A DNA stretch of 64,000 nt from Brachyhypopomus gauderio (taxonomy: Eukaryota > Chordata > Actinopteri > Gymnotiformes > Hypopomidae). Position 1 is the first letter of the stretch. Every line of letters starts with the position of its first letter. Below, piece by piece: positions 1 to 11,825 of the stretch. Below the pieces are notes generated by a model. That model made no database searches and was not told the DNA's origin. It saw only the letters and a program-made list of their open reading frames with translations. The DNA lies in contig NC_135222.1 of the NCBI RefSeq assembly GCF_052324685.1, forward strand, positions 17,059,873-17,123,872, written 5' to 3'. The translations under genes were made by a program, and so were the position numbers.

Positions 1-98
1 CCTTGTGTAGGTTAATCAAAACTACGCCATTCCTCTGCCTCTGGGCACTATTATACAGCATGGATGTTCATAGTGTGAGTGTCCATATGGCTGTCTGT

Positions 99-208
<110 letters not shown>

Positions 209-746
209 GATACAGGTGGTGGCCAGCAGAGGGAGCCACTGTCTCCACTGTAAAATGGAGTCCTTACTGGCTTCAGCCATGTAATCTTATGCATGTTACA
301 TAATTCAGGAGGGGGGAGGGTGGGGTTACGCGGCCTTACGAACAAAGTAATTTTTCTTTTCTTTACAGATACCAAATATGTTTCCTACTGTATTCAAAAT
401 GAATCTAAAAGCTTTAACCTGACTTGGTATTCACTGTAGTTTCTAAAGAAGCTGTAGTTTGTTGGTATTTACAACTTTGTATTCAAGCTGATTCCAGTTT
501 AGCTATTACATCAACCTCACGACTCTGAAGTACGGTGGTTTGTTTTATATCGTGAACTTTAATGTACTGCTCCAGTATTCTTTTTTTTTACTGTAAAATC
601 TTCTAGATGTGTCCCCAGACATCTGGTGCATTTTATGACTTTGAATATAGAGTTTGCATTTTAGTATTTATCAAGAGCTATGATTTTTATTAGAGTTTTA
701 GGTTTTTTTATGTAATTGAAATTTCAAAGCACTACAAATCAGTAAG

Positions 747-931
747 GGATTGCGTTAGATCTAAGGTGTTGAGTTAGATCTAAGGGATTGCGTTAGATCT
801 AAGGTGTTGAGTTAGATCTAAGGGATTAAGTTAGATCTAAGGTGTTAAGTTAGATCTAAGGGATTAAGTTAGATCTAAGGTGTTGAGTTAGATCTAAGGG
901 ATTGAGTTAGATCTAAGGGATTGAGTTAGAA
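747..931. repeat. 19-bp minisatellite with a BglII site in each unit
   Basis: About ten near-identical 19-20 bp units built on gttagatctaaggtgttga alternate between a tgttga and a gattga form. Each unit carries agatct. The last unit decays into unique sequence near 930. Nothing suggests a gene. Confidence 0.9.
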
Positions 932-3228
932 CTTCAAGGAAATGTGGACGTTTTTTCAGATTTTTCATATAAGGTTCTTGCTTTGTGTAGTTTCACTCTG
1001 AGGTTCAGTCGTTTTGAAGCAGTAGTGCTGTCTGCCTTCAGTGACACTCTGAGCGCTTTTGCATTATACCTGCAGGGAATATACAACCCAAGAAGTATTT
1101 TCTCAGAGCCCAATGTGTGACTGTGTGAATTGGGGGGTTAACTGAACATGTAGACTGGGAAAACACGGATGAACACATGAGCTTTATTTGCTAATCCAAG
1201 TTGAAATCCAGGGATTTTTTTTTTCTCCAGATTAATTTTCTTTGCTATTCCCAACATTGGTGATGTGTAGGTCACGTGATGGTCATGTGGTTAAGATGTG
1301 GAGGGGGGCGGTGACTTGGTTGGCAAAAAAGACGAATCCGTGTAGTTTGAGTAGACACGGTGTAATTACAGACCGAGGCAGACTGAGCTCATGACATCCT
1401 TTACACAGGATCGAGTGGTGAAGTATGAGGAGTGGGCAGGAAGGGCGCGCTGTGCCTCAGATCGCTCCTCCGAGTCTCACGGTGGGGCAGGAGAGAGGGA
1501 GAATGGCTGTGGAGTAAACTACATGGTGTGTGTTCTGTAGTTTCAGTGCTGTAAAGTTTAAAATGGAGTGCGACCTTTGCCCCTGAGTGGGTGTGGATGT
1601 CAGGGACCTTGGGAGTGGGCACCGTTCATCTGTGCTGGCTGAATACATTACAGAGAGGGCAAAGACCTGAACACGAGTGAAGCTGCAGTCTTAACGCTGA
1701 TGATCTGGAGTATAGTGTGGAGCAATGTCTGCTGGGTTTGGAATGGGACGGAGCATGGCTGTGTAGCGTTATGTAGGGCATGGGTGTGTAGGGTCCAGTG
1801 TAGCTTACAGTGACGGGGGGATGTTGTGCTGTCTGAGTAAAGTGGGTAAGGAGGTTGAAAACGTGCTGGGAAAACAGCCTGAAAGAAAAAAACAACTCAC
1901 TGTACCTGGGAAATATCGAAATGATTCTAAAACTATAACCTCACAAAGAAATATCTGAACTTGATGTGTAACTTGAACAAAAAAATAATAAAATGGTATT
2001 ACCACAGATTATGATATGTGTGAATTTTGATTGAAACACTCTTCTGGTAAAACAGCATACACCTTAAAAAAAAAATCCTCATATACTAGCACACTTACAA
2101 ATTCCTGTAGTTATTTTTCCTTTTGGCCTAGTGCACACTGTTGTACTGTTACTGACAGTCCACCAGAGGTCACAATAAAACACTCCTGTTCGTGTTGTGA
2201 CTGTGAACCTCCATGAATAAGCTAAAGAAATCTGCAACTCGTATTAAAATTGTTTTAAAATTACATCATGTCACATCTGATCAAGGTTCATCAACAGATC
2301 CTGTTGTGGTAACAATGATCACGGTTAACCTTTGTCCTGCTTTAGTCAAAACACTTCTTGAGCTCAAAAGAATGAATTCAGTCCTTCATCTTATGAACAT
2401 GTCCCATGGGGCTGGGCGTGTGTCAGTGCAGTCGAGGACGTGATCAGCTCTCATAGGTAGAGAAGTCATGGCCCAGATGATCCAAATGTGAGAACCCCCT
2501 TCATGGCCAGCACAGAACAGTGAATGGCTGAAATGTCACGCTGACACTTAGCAGTGTCCTATCTGACATGAACACCGAACACGCATCATATAATCATATG
2601 TCATAAAAAACATGTCAGTAATTCCTATGTTTTGGAAATTTGGTCACTTAAAACATTTCTCCTGAACAAATTTAGCATACTGTTATATTTTCTAACAGAT
2701 CCATAAGACTTGTGTACTAGTAGATCATGTCTCTCATGCGTAGTTTGGGCGTACTGAATGTGGCCAGATGTTATTTTCAGCTAACCCTAACCCATGTGAG
2801 GAAACCCCACAGCCTCAGGCCACGTCCGCCAGCGCGGGTCACTTCCTGTGTCACTGCTCTTTCCTGTTTGCATGAAAGTGAAAACAACGCGAGCGGTGGA
2901 CACGAAGACGAGTGTGAGAGTCGGCGTCAGTGTCGCCATGGATCCTCTTTATTAGTTATGAAAATGTTTCATATCACATCTTCAACACGACGCTTAATTC
3001 TCACATTCAAACGTGTGGCACAAGGTCGTAGCAGTAACTGCTGTGATTGTAAAAAATTAAATATAAATTATCTTTATAAAGCATTTTAAATTCTTATTCA
3101 TAAAAATAAGATAAAAAAACAAAACAAATTTTAAACAGTCTCTTAAAGTCACAGGGATTTTCAACCAAAAAAGTAAATGTGACATTGCTGCTCTGCCTTC
3201 ATAAGCATTGCCATCAGGCACAGGAGCG

Positions 3229-3966
3229 GGTGTGTGGGGCAGCAGGTGTGTGGGGCAGCAGGTGGGGTGGGGCAGCGGGTGTGTGGGGCAGCAGGTGGGG
3301 TGGGGCAGCAGGTGGGGTGGGGCAGCGGGTGTGTGGGGCAGCAGGTGGGGTGGGGCAGCGGGTGTGTGGGGCAGCAGGTGGGGTGGGGCAGCAGGTGGGG
3401 TGGGGCAGCGGGTGTGTGGGGCAGCAGGTGGGGTGGGGCAGCAGGTGGGGTGGGGCAGCGGGTGTGTGGGGCAGCAGGTGGGGTGGGGCAGCAGGTGGGG
3501 TGGGGCAGCGGGTGTGTGGGGCAGCAGGTGGGGTGGGGCAGCAGGTGGGGTGGGGCAGCGGGTGTGTGGGGCAGCAGGTGGGGTGGGGCAGCAGGTGGGG
3601 TGGGGCAGCGGGTGTGTGGGGCAGCAGGTGGGGTGGGGCAGCAGGTGGGGTGGGGCAGCGGGTGTGTGGGGCAGCAGGTGGGGTGGGGCAGCAGGTGGGG
3701 TGGGGCAGCGGGTGTGTGGGGCAGCAGGTGGGGTGGGGCAGCAGGTGGGGTGGGGCAGCGGGTGTGTGGGGCAGCAGGTGGGGTGGGGCAGCAGGTGGGG
3801 TGGGGCAGCGGGTGTGTGGGGCAGCAGGTGGGGTGGGGCAGCAGGTGGGGTGGGGCAGCGGGTGTGTGGGGCAGCAGGTGGGGTGGGGCAGCAGGTGGGG
3901 TGGGGCAGCGGGTGTGTGGGGCAGCAGGTGGGGTGGGGCAGCAGGTGGGGTGGGGCAGCAGGTGGG
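3229..3966. repeat. G-rich minisatellite with a 50-bp higher-order unit
   Basis: The array is built from a 17-bp subunit (ggggcagcaggtggggt) and a 16-bp variant (ggggcagcgggtgtgt). The central and right part repeats exactly as 17+17+16 = 50 bp; for example the line at 3361 recurs at 3661, six units later. Because 50 is not a multiple of 3, open frames run through in all phases and give false 250-380 residue proteins. The G runs make G-quadruplexes likely. Confidence 0.95.
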
Positions 3967-4095
3967 ATGTGAGCTTGCACACTGATCCATTGACTTATGA
4001 GAAACAACAATGTCCAACAAAGAGCTTAAATAGAAAGCAAGATTTGAAAAAACTCCATAAGGAAACGAAATAATTTTGTTGTAGTGAGTAGTGGT

Positions 4096-4098
<3 letters not shown>

Positions 4099-4130
<32 letters not shown>

Positions 4131-4190
4131 GTTTAGTGACTAGTGAGTAATGGGTAGTGAGTAGTGGGTAGTGTCTAGTGAGTAGTGACG
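4099..4190. repeat. (TAC)n triplet run followed by a tagtgag-type short repeat
   Basis: About eleven TAC/ACT triplets are followed by degenerate copies of agtgagtagtgggt. This is simple sequence within the probable tm4sf4 3' flank. Confidence 0.85.
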
Positions 4191-4537
4191 CCACCGCAGT
4201 TTTCCTGGTGTTTATTTTCCGGAGCCCTGTCAGAGAAGAGGAAAAGGAAGATGGTTTATTGTTTTGGGTACCTAGAAGATTTTGGCTAATCAAGGTTCTC
4301 CAATAAATTTTACAGTAAAAAATCTCTGATGCTTCCTTTGCCACACATGTGTACTGGAGAATTGAACAGAATGCTGGCTTAGTTAATGTTCCCTTGATGT
4401 TATGATGTTATCGTAATAAGTTAATCATAAACTTGCACTGTCCAATAACTCGGTGGCTCCAAGCTCAGATATCAATAGTAGACTGTTACTGAGTGTTCCC
4501 TTTAACACTGTGTAAATATCACAATGGCCAGGGTAAT

Positions 4538-4578
4538 TTACGAGGAAGTGTTGAGATCCTGCTGAGGTGTGAGCACAC

Positions 4579-4622
<44 letters not shown>

Positions 4623-7600
4623 AGTTCCTACCCCACAACAGCAGTCACCAAAGATGGTCCCAATCAGGCCGTTGATGACCTGGAAGCCACACAACACCAC
4701 CTGCAACAGGCCCATGATCAGGAGCGTGGAGAAGAGTCCGAGATGCCACGAGACGATGCCCTCTGGGGCCTCGCAGACCTCCCACATCGTCTGGTTAGAC
4801 AGGTAGTTGCTGACAACAGGAGAGGACGCAGGGACAGTCCAAGAGAGAGTAGTCAGTGGACATAACACAAACAACACCAGGTTTCATTGTCGTGTCCCTC
4901 AGGAAAGAGGCAGTCTATGTATGAGCTGTATGTGTGTGTAAGTCTTGTAGAATTTTCTAGACAGCAGAAGTCAACCTGATTTATAGTTAGGTTTGGGCAT
5001 TAGGGTTATGTGATAGGGTTGAGTTGGATTAGGTTAGGATTAAGGATTAGGGTTAGGGGTTAGGTTTGTGGTAGGTCATAAGGTTAGGGGTTAGCGTTAA
5101 GGAATCCTAACCCTTGTCTTCCTACAGGACCCTAATGCCTGAGTTACTACAGTAGCCCATCTGTGTTCTGTGTACATCTATGCATATGTTTGGAGGTGGT
5201 AATGTTTGGAGGTACCTACCCATCACTGAATGGGTAAGTAAATGTGCCATTGATCAGACATTTGGGTCCGTGATTGATGGCGACTGCGGACACGATGAAG
5301 GAGTAACCAGCTCCTATAAGCCCCACTCCAGCAAACATCACAGAAAAGAGCATCTGGGAGAAGACGACACGCATGAGACAAAATGAGTAACTGTAGTCAT
5401 TAGTGTACGTCCTGTCTTGGAGTTTGTGTATGTAATAGATGTTTGTGAAAGTTTGTGGCTTTTCTAAATCTTTGCAGTGCCAGAACTGATAAATAATATA
5501 AACTGGATAAAACCCTTTTTGAGGGTTTTTGAGGGAACACTAGTGTGTGGACACAATAGTGTCCGAATACTAGTGTGTGGACACAATAGTGTCCACACAC
5601 TAGTGTTCACTCAATAGTGTCCACACACTAAACACAGCAGTTTGACATCCGGCACACAGTTTTATTACCTTATTTTATAATAATCTGTTTGGAAAAAACA
5701 TATTTGCAAAATAATCACACACACACACACACGCGCACACACACACACACACATGCAAATATATACAGTTATACAGTGCTGCTTGAAAGGAAGGTTTGTG
5801 ATTCTCTTATTTTATCATCACCAGTGTTTGATTTACCTGTTTTGAAGGAACTGTGTGAGTTGCCAGCAGACTATATGACACATGGAACGGCAAAAAGTAA
5901 ATGAACCACTGGTAAAGTCCATTAGGTAAAAGGATAAAGGTGGTGAGAGCCCATCAGTCTGGACAAAGCTACAAGATTCCAGCTCCATCCATCCATTGTA
6001 AGACAAATAATTTACAAATGGAGGTCACTTAGCATCACCACAACTCTACCCAGAAATGGACGGTCATCAAAACTTGCACTAAGAAGCACCAGAAAAATAA
6101 TAATTCAGGTAAAGACCAACACACACATCACCACCGGAGAGTTGGAGACCTCTATGGCAGCATCTGGGATGAATTTACATGAGGCTAATATTAGTAGACA
6201 TAGATTACTAGACTAGATAGAGCACTTGGACAAACCAGAGGCTTTCTAGAAGTTGATTCTCTGGACACATGAGTCAGAAATTTAATTTTTTGGCCACAAT
6301 ATAATAGTGGCTCCAAGACTTTGGAATAATTTTCCAATATTTATAAAGGAATCAGCCACAGTAGATATTTTCATATCTAATTAAAAAGCCTACTTATTCT
6401 CACAGACCTTGAGTCTTGAACGGTTTTTATGCCGTTAGCTGTTTTGGCTGACCTTTGTCATCATGTTCTTTATCTCTGTGTTAAATACTGCCAATGTTTT
6501 TAGGGCTTTTTCAAAATTTCTTTTTATGCATAGTTTTATATTTTATATTTTTTGGTATTTTAGGTATCTGTTATTTTATCTAGTGTTCAGCACTTTGGTT
6601 GGCACTTGATGTATTTTAAATGTGCTATAGGAATAAAGATGACTTGACTTAACAATCACAGGCACCATGTTGGGAGAAGAGTCAACACTGCATATAAAGA
6701 GGAGAACCTACTACCAACAGTGAAACATGGTGGTGGAAATGTAATGGTCTGGGCCTGCTTTTCTGTTTCCGGACCTGGACGACTCCATATTATCCAGGGA
6801 AGTATCAATTCTCAGGCCTTCCTGAGAATCTTCCACAACCTACTAACTAAAAGTTTTCACATACTTTTGCAGTTGGCAGGGAAATTACTTTTGTTGAATA
6901 AGTTTTGTTTTCAGAGTGTCCTTCATTTGGAAGCTCTGCTTTACAAATCAAGATTTAGATGTTCATTTCATAAGATTATTTTCATTTTGTTTAGAAAACA
7001 ATGACCATGTTTGAGTGGATCACAAACTTTCAAGCAGCACTGTTTATATATAATATTTTTGTTCAAAACTGTTAAGGTTGGGGTTAGGGGTTAGGGATTA
7101 AGGTTTGGCTCCTCACCGCACATCTTCTTCCACAGCTTTCATTCCCACAGCATCCACAACAGTCATTGGTCTTCATACCAAGGAAGACCAGCGCGGGGAA
7201 AATCATCTTAACAAAACACACAGACATTCAGCCTTGGTCAGAGCAGGGCTCCTCCCCAGCACCACAAAGATAGTTTTTTATACTTCATGTTTATAGATGT
7301 TTTTACATTTTATGTACCATATTTACTATGTTTTTATTTGGTCAATTATCAATGCCTAAATTCATCATAAAAATAACAATTAATTAGATATACCACGCTC
7401 ATTATATGAACTTATATAAGTTATGTGTATAAAGTTATATGTATAAATCTTATTGAAAATATTTAAAACCACAGTAAAAGCACAATGTTGAAAATTATTT
7501 ATGCAGAAAACCATTCTCTTTCACTCTCAAACAAAATTTCTCAAATTGGTCAGGTCACGTCACTTACCAACACACCAGAGCCCAGGATCCCACCGAAATA

Positions 7601-7741
7601 CCATGCTTCATCAGTGATGTCCTCATTGTTCTTGGCAGGTTTACCCCCCGGGAACAGAAGCAGAATATTACACAGGACAGAAAGAATAGCCAAAGGAATG
7701 AGGGTGATACCCAGACACTTCGCAAAACTCCCAGAACACAT
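4538..7741 (-). CDS. tm4sf4: Transmembrane 4 L6 family member 4-like (TM4SF4)
   Basis: Minus-strand gene. Exons: 7568-7741, 7117-7206, 5220-5353, 4632-4809, and a tentative tiny last exon 4538-4558. Phases agree throughout, giving about 198 residues against 202 for human TM4SF4. Exon 1 opens with MCSG, encodes the first membrane helix and FFPGG-type loop, and ends in GGILGSGVL, which is diagnostic of TM4SF4. Exon 2 gives MIFPALVFLG and the CCGCCGNESCG cysteine cluster of the large loop. Exon 3 gives helix 3 (GAGYSFIVSA) and GPKCL. Exon 4 gives the SW-LGLFS helix 4 and ends GDCCCG. Known family role: tetraspan-like plasma-membrane protein, with TM4SF4 in liver and gut epithelium. The last exon (DLNTSS then stop) rests only on a plausible acceptor. 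Intron 2 holds a Tc1-like element. Confidence 0.88.
4566..4620. repeat. (GT)n microsatellite in the last tm4sf4 intron
   Basis: A GT/CA tract starting about 12 bp past the exon 4 donor of tm4sf4. If the tiny last exon is right, the 73-nt intron is almost entirely this repeat. Confidence 0.9.
4980..5115. repeat. Degenerate TTAGGG-like tract
   Basis: Intronic sequence (tm4sf4 intron 3) rich in gttagggtt variants, resembling a decayed interstitial telomere-type repeat. Similar short tracts lie near 7077-7102, 10475-10545, 29660-29725 and 52410-52500. Confidence 0.6.
5530..5625. repeat. Short repeats of actagtgtgtggacacaa
   Basis: Three to four copies of a motif pairing agtgtgtggacac with its inverted form gtgtccacacac, so the stretch can fold into hairpins. 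It lies in tm4sf4 intron 2. Confidence 0.75.
5774..7042 (+). mobile_element. Degenerate Tc1/mariner-like transposon with a nested LINE tail
   Basis: The ends are a perfect 16-bp inverted repeat, cagtgctgcttgaaag at 5774-5789 and its complement at 7027-7042, and similarity extends into gtttgtgat beyond it. Inside, 6720-6815 encodes KHGGGNVMVWACFS followed by SGPGRLHIIQG, the classic Tc1 transposase segment on the plus strand, and 5900-6110 resembles the N-terminal DNA-binding half. The frame is broken many times. About 6180-6655 is unrelated and looks inserted. The element sits in tm4sf4 intron 2. Confidence 0.85.
6290..6655 (+). mobile_element. 3' end of an L2/Rex-type LINE (or LINE-tailed SINE)
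   Basis: Reads as a decayed reverse-transcriptase C-terminus (LWNNFP... then KAYLFSQTL). A 3' tail follows, ending aaatgtgctataggaataaa and a TTGACTTGA-type terminus, the common end of fish L2-clade elements. It interrupts the Tc1-like element and is therefore younger than it. Confidence 0.65.
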
Positions 7742-7994
7742 GATTCAGTCTTAATCCCAGATCTGTCAAGTCTTTGCCTCAGGTCTGTCCCTCCCGGGTT
7801 CTTTTCCTGGTTCTCACCCTGTTTGGTGTGGGATGTGTGCATGCTTGTGTGAATATATACCGTTGCGGAATGATGTCACTACTTTTGTGTTAGATTTACA
7901 ACGTGTGCTGCACTATGGCAACGATCTGCCTGTTAATGTTCCACCAACTCATCCCTCTAATGGAGCACATTGCTCTGGTTGGTGCTGGTGGGAC

Positions 7995-8500
7995 ACAGAG
8001 CGACGGAGTGCTCAAAGGTTCAGTGATGGTGTAACACACCACAGAGTGCTCTCAGAGGTTCAATGATGATGTAGCACTCCACAGAGTGCTCTCAAAGGTT
8101 TAGTTATGGTTTAACACTCCATAGAGTGCTCTCAAAGGTTCAGTGATGGTGTAACACTCCACAAAGTGCTCTCAAAGGTTCAGTGATGGTGTAACACACC
8201 ACAGAGTGCTCTCAAAGGTTCAGTGATGATGTAGCACTCCACAGAGTGCTCTCAAAGGTTTAGTTATGGTTTAACACTCCATAGAGTGCTCTCAAAGGTT
8301 CAGTGATGGTGTAACACTCCACAAAGTGCTCTCAAAGGTCCAGTGATGGTGTAACACACCACAGAGTGTTCTCAAAGGTTCAGTGATGGTGTGATACACC
8401 ATAGAGTACTCTCAAAGGTTCAGTGATGGTGTAGCACTCCACAGAGTGCTTTCAAATTTTCCGTGATGGTGTAACACTCCACGGAGTGCTCTTGAAGGGC
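7995..8500. repeat. 40-bp minisatellite with 160-bp higher-order repeat
   Basis: About 12 units of a 40-bp sequence containing gagtgctctcaaaggttcag and a tgatggtgtaacac half. The block at about 8040-8160 recurs at about 8200-8320 with matching variants, giving a four-unit higher-order repeat. Confidence 0.9.
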
Positions 8501-8940
8501 TGAGTAGACTGACACACATATCTAATTCTACCGATGTATTGTGGATAAAATGAAGTTTAAATTAGTCAGAATATTTGTTGTGCAAACTGAAAACAATGAG
8601 GTCAAAACTTTTTATCTGACTTTTTATCTGAAAGTAAGATTTTGTTTAGTTAAGTTGGACTGCACATTACTGCATACATACTTTGTACTTTATAGGAGCT
8701 AAAATTAATGCTATACACAGACGATCAGGCCAAACACTCCAAAATTATATGTTTGTTGACAGCCAAGTGAATCTAATAATTTTATTTGCTACATACAGGC
8801 ACAATGTACAATTAGCATTCTTTAACAGGAAAATAGAATTGTAAAGAACACCATATTTCTTGTTATGCTGAATAAAATAATTTTTCATAGGAATGAAATG
8901 GTTTTTTAACATCAATCATTTCAGTGGTGTAATTTCTGCT

Positions 8941-9300
8941 CTACTGCACCACATTAACATGGACCGCTGTATGAATCAGACTGTTTCTGTTGTTGTTGTG
9001 TTGTTGTTGTTGTTGTCCCCTATAAAGTAACAGGTCCATCACTGCTGTGTCCGAGGATCTTTTCAAGCGACTGTACCTATCTTCTCTTCTGATAGGAGGT
9101 AAACAAGCACAAATCACATATCTCTGTGTGCACACCCATGGCCTGTAGGCTTCATGCAAGCGCTCCACCAGGTCTGTAGGTGGATGTCCTAGTGCTGTTT
9201 GCCACACATTACCTCTGTGTACAGGATCATATTGGGGAGGAGGTGTGGCTCCATCTCCATCAGTCCCTGAGCAGCAGACTCTTAGCATTAGCATTAGCAT
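8941..9300 (-). other. Unassigned 119-residue open frame
   Basis: An open frame beginning with MLMLML (from a GCTAAT triplet repeat) and ending with a Gln/Asn-rich stretch over a TTG repeat. The middle (PTDLVERLHEAYRPW and RREDRYSRLKRS) looks protein-like and is not simple sequence. I do not recognise the family. It could be a chance frame, a lone exon or a transposon remnant. Confidence 0.2.
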
Positions 9301-10019
9301 TGCTGTGCTCTGTCCACTCGTCTTAGGACACCGGTTACATTTATGTTCACGTTAGCAGACAGTGGTGGGAGAGAGAAACAATAGTTTTCTATACAGCTAT
9401 ATTATAATAAAATGATAATGCATCAATTACATTTACTACATTACTCTTTAGCATATGACCTCTCTAACTGCTTGTTTTGAATTGAGCTATAGTATATACA
9501 TATGCACTGTATATCTGTATAATCAATGTTTTAGATATGGCCAGTGTGGTCTCTGGGGTGTGGAAATGCTCACATCAGTTTTGGGCTAAGGCTCTAAATA
9601 CAGCTCTTGGTCGGTCATGTTCACTGCCATCTTTGAAAGGCCCCATAAATGTATCGATGTCGTCGGTGTCTGCCTTCTGTTCCTGTTACAAACTTCATGT
9701 ACACAAAGTAGTGTTTTAAATAAAGCTCTCGGTGACCACGGCCACACCCATATATTGGTTATTTTAGGCATATTCATTGTATCCATGGCAACAGTGGTTT
9801 GGCTGCATTCCCAGGGCTGCCAGTGGTCTTGTTTCCATGGTCACGGTTTAACTCACTCCCTCGACTCCCAGCTGTGCTCATATCATTACTCCTCCTCGTT
9901 TGCGCTGATTCTCCTCATATGCAGCCACACTGCAGACGGTCCTGAGGAGCCTCGTTCACCACCCATACTGTGCACCTCCAGCTGTAGTGCTGGCCCAGCT
10001 GTAGGACACCCAGAGCTCC

Positions 10020-10105
10020 CAGTGCGCCCAGTGGCTGGTACCACTGTGGCCCACTGACTGGTACCACTGTGGCCCACTGACTGGTACCACTGTGGCCCAC
10101 TGAAG
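10020..10105. repeat. Three copies of a 23-bp unit ctggtaccactgtggcccactga
   Basis: Three direct copies, the first slightly diverged, in intergenic DNA. Each unit carries the KpnI site ggtacc. Confidence 0.85.
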
Positions 10106-10893
10106 TGGAGTGGAGGGAGATGGAGGGAGTTGTCTGCACACCCCGCCCCCTGAATGTGGGTGGACCAGACCAACCCATCCCTCCCACACAGCTGCTGGGT
10201 GTCCACACCTCACAGGTTAAAGTTTATGTTTACCATATCAGTGGTTTATCAAAAGATGATAGATACAGTTATTTGTTGTGGCAAACCTGAATTCAGATAA
10301 TGAATGCATTTTTCTATGTTCGATTTTTTAACAGCACTGTTTTGTTAAGTGAAGTTAGGTTAACAGGTCTGTTACCTGTGAAACTAAACAAAACAGTTCA
10401 AAACATACCTCTAGACAATACTAGATTCATTGTAACCTTATGAAAGAACATATTAAGATGGGCCACAGTGATCTTCAGAGTTAGAGTTTAGTGTTAGGGT
10501 TTAAGGTTAGGTTTAGGGTTAGGGTTAGGTGTTAGGGTTAGGGTTTGCATTGACAGCCCAACCTCTAATGTTATAGTATTTTAATGTGATAGTCTTTTAA
10601 TATGAGTGTCTTTTTAATGTGATAGTATTTTAATGTACCTACATATACTGTTCCGTCTGTACTAGTTTAATGATTATGATACTCCTCTTAACATGATAGT
10701 CCTAGTTTATACTAGGTTAGGTCAAGTTAGGTGTTAGCCTCAAATATAAATTTTTACTACATATAATATACTTTATCTTCTCAGTTTCTACTTTATACTT
10801 TTATACAGCATATTTTTGAATTGTGTGTGTTGTATTGTCAATGAGAACTTGGCAACATTCTGTCTGCCATGCAACTCAACTAAACCACATTTG

Positions 10894-10894
<1 letters not shown>

Positions 10895-10926
<32 letters not shown>

Positions 10927-11042
10927 CTCAATTTCATTCCCTGGTACCAGGTAGTGTCAGGCACTGTGTTTACTTTAGATTAGGGGTCATTTACACAACG
11001 CTTCTCTTATGCTTTCTCTCTCCGTTCTGTCTCTCTAAGGTA

Positions 11043-11085
<43 letters not shown>
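10895..11085. repeat. (TC)n and (GA)n tracts about 120 bp apart
   Basis: A pyrimidine CT tract at about 10899-10924 and a GA tract at about 11045-11086 on the same strand. They are complementary and could pair in single-stranded DNA or RNA. Confidence 0.9.
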
Positions 11086-11086
<1 letters not shown>

Positions 11087-11739
11087 AGGGAGGGAGAGAG
11101 AGAGACAGACAAAAGTATCATAAACTGCAGACTTTAGACTTTGGTTGGCTGTAGGAAGTGTGTGAGATCATCAGTGTGGGCGTCCTGATAACCTGCATCA
11201 CCAGTATCTGCTTCTATCTCTTTTTCTAAATGATGGAAGTGTATGGAAGTTCCGCACCAAGCTGAAAGTTGGTTATTGGTGTGAGAAATGTGTAGTGTCC
11301 TACAAAATACATCAAAAATACATTTTCATCTATTAAAATCTTACATCATTTGTAGTTTCTGTGTTCTGTGTTATGAATTTACCATTTTTTTTCATTAGTC
11401 CAATGTTTAATCCTCTCTAGTCACTGGGTTGTTTTCCTGCGTTATAATTTGGTTGTTGCTCAGGTGAGTACAGACAGTGGCTGGGCACTGTGTCTCTAAC
11501 CCCCTCATGTAAGCCCCTTCCAGTTTCATGGTATATTGCCAATTGTGCCCTGAAATGTTATAAACAATGGATACTGTAATATGTTGTAAATTGAGTCAAT
11601 GATTCTGTAGTTAATGACTCGGGTTTTATGTAGAAAAACAATAGTTCACCAAAGAAAAACAGCAAGGCCATTAACCTCTCACAGGAAGATTTACAGTCTG
11701 AAGTCAAAGTATTTCATGTAGTCTCACATTCATCTTCCT

Positions 11740-11741
11740 TT

Positions 11742-11773
<32 letters not shown>

Positions 11774-11791
11774 TTTCTTTCTTTCTTTCTT

Positions 11792-11825
<34 letters not shown>
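11740..11825. repeat. (CTTT)n microsatellite
   Basis: About twenty CTTT tetramers with a few interruptions. Confidence 0.93.

Noticed and set aside
3057-4344. Pro/His/Cys-rich (minus) and Gly/Val/Gln-rich (plus) proteins of 250-380 residues
   Set aside because: Translations of the 50-bp minisatellite in every frame, with no start context or conserved flank.
9617-10208. Overlapping frames of 85-146 residues on both strands
   Set aside because: They span a short tandem repeat and show no domain, splice context or family match.
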